A DNA stretch of 64,000 bases from assembly GCF_015904235.1 (NCBI RefSeq), contig NZ_JADZLT010000054.1:160461-224460 (forward strand). Direction: 5' to 3'. Both the position numbers and the translations under genes were made by a program. Position 1 is the first letter of the stretch. The number at the start of each line of letters is the position of its first letter. This DNA comes from Methylobrevis albus. Its GTDB lineage: Bacteria > Pseudomonadota > Alphaproteobacteria > Rhizobiales > Pleomorphomonadaceae. Under the pieces are notes generated by a model that worked only from the letters and a program-made list of their open reading frames with translations, made no database searches and had not been told where the DNA came from. Positions 63,961-64,000 of the stretch are shown here, piece after piece.

Positions 63961-64000
63961 GCGGCCGCACCGGGCGGAAGGGGACGTTGACGAGGCGCCG
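63961..64000. other. Window edge, unassigned
   Basis: The last 40 bases contain no plus-strand start. On the minus strand two frames are open into a stop near here, so the C-terminal end of a convergent gene may lie here, overlapping the DUF1624 stop. There is too little to call. Confidence 0.2.

Overview
The window is about 64 kb of very GC-rich chromosomal DNA from an alphaproteobacterium, most likely of the order Hyphomicrobiales (Rhizobiales). The call rests on gene content: a CpdR-type receiver, GapR (DUF2312) next to DUF1244, pyruvate kinase overlapping a DUF1036 gene, a 41-residue cysteine-free ribosomal protein L36, a three-gene pntAA-pntAB-pntB transhydrogenase led by a 47-residue aa3-oxidase subunit IV, MmcB, a HWE-type histidine kinase and a DUF882 protein. 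The genus cannot be fixed from sequence alone. Nearly all of the window is ordinary core genome. The clear exceptions are a small AT-rich island beside a tRNA-Val gene, two toxin-antitoxin modules and a set of dispersed inverted-repeat elements.

Layout. 1-4.8 kb: a two-part glycosyltransferase cut by the window edge, a divergent unknown gene, an ECF sigma / RskA-type anti-sigma pair and a ParDE-like module. 4.8-7.8 kb: a three-gene two-component cluster (CHASE3 kinase, stand-alone receiver, receiver-HWE kinase). 8-15 kb: L36, a TPR protein, an alpha/beta hydrolase, pyruvate kinase-DUF1036, a drug/metabolite exporter, N-formylglutamate amidohydrolase, DUF1244 and GapR. 15-20 kb: a long DUF882 envelope protein, S21 and two TPR proteins. 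20-28.5 kb: the transhydrogenase operon, an ABC1 kinase, a Tat-exported PhoX phosphatase behind a clear PHO box, a Doc/AbrB toxin-antitoxin pair and a rhodanese-membrane protein. 28.6-37.3 kb: oligoendopeptidase F, an NtrC-type regulator, an L,D-transpeptidase, a VIT-family transporter and a divergent LysR / metallo-beta-lactamase pair.

37.3-38.5 kb is AT-rich and holds one gene of unknown function next to the 3' end of tRNA-Val(GAC). 38.7-44.1 kb holds cpdR, a second N-formylglutamate amidohydrolase, a HisN-type phosphatase, a lysophospholipase-like hydrolase, an Hsp20 whose ribosome binding site may be heat-gated, and a threonine aldolase. 44.1-51 kb is a 693-base leader region followed by gltB-gltD. 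51-64 kb holds envelope genes (a lipoprotein, a DUF459 SGNH hydrolase, a lytic transglycosylase, galU, a beta-barrel outer-membrane protein), a MotA/MotB-like pair with no flagellar genes nearby, an inositol-monophosphatase paralogue, a 1.2-kb non-coding region with repeats and a candidate small RNA, mmcB, an unknown alpha/beta-hydrolase-like protein and a DUF1624 membrane protein.

Functional themes are cell-envelope building and remodelling (GT, DUF882, L,D-transpeptidase, lytic transglycosylase, SGNH, galU, beta-barrel), nitrogen assimilation (GOGAT), redox balance (Pnt), phosphate scavenging (PhoX) and stress or cell-cycle signalling (ECF sigma, CpdR, GapR, Hsp20). No complete prophage, CRISPR array or classical defence island is visible. 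The features most worth a second look are the candidate minus-strand small RNA near 60.6 kb, the two matching 182-bp inverted-repeat elements, the tRNA-linked island gene, the strong regulatory dyads and the orphan MotAB-like pair.
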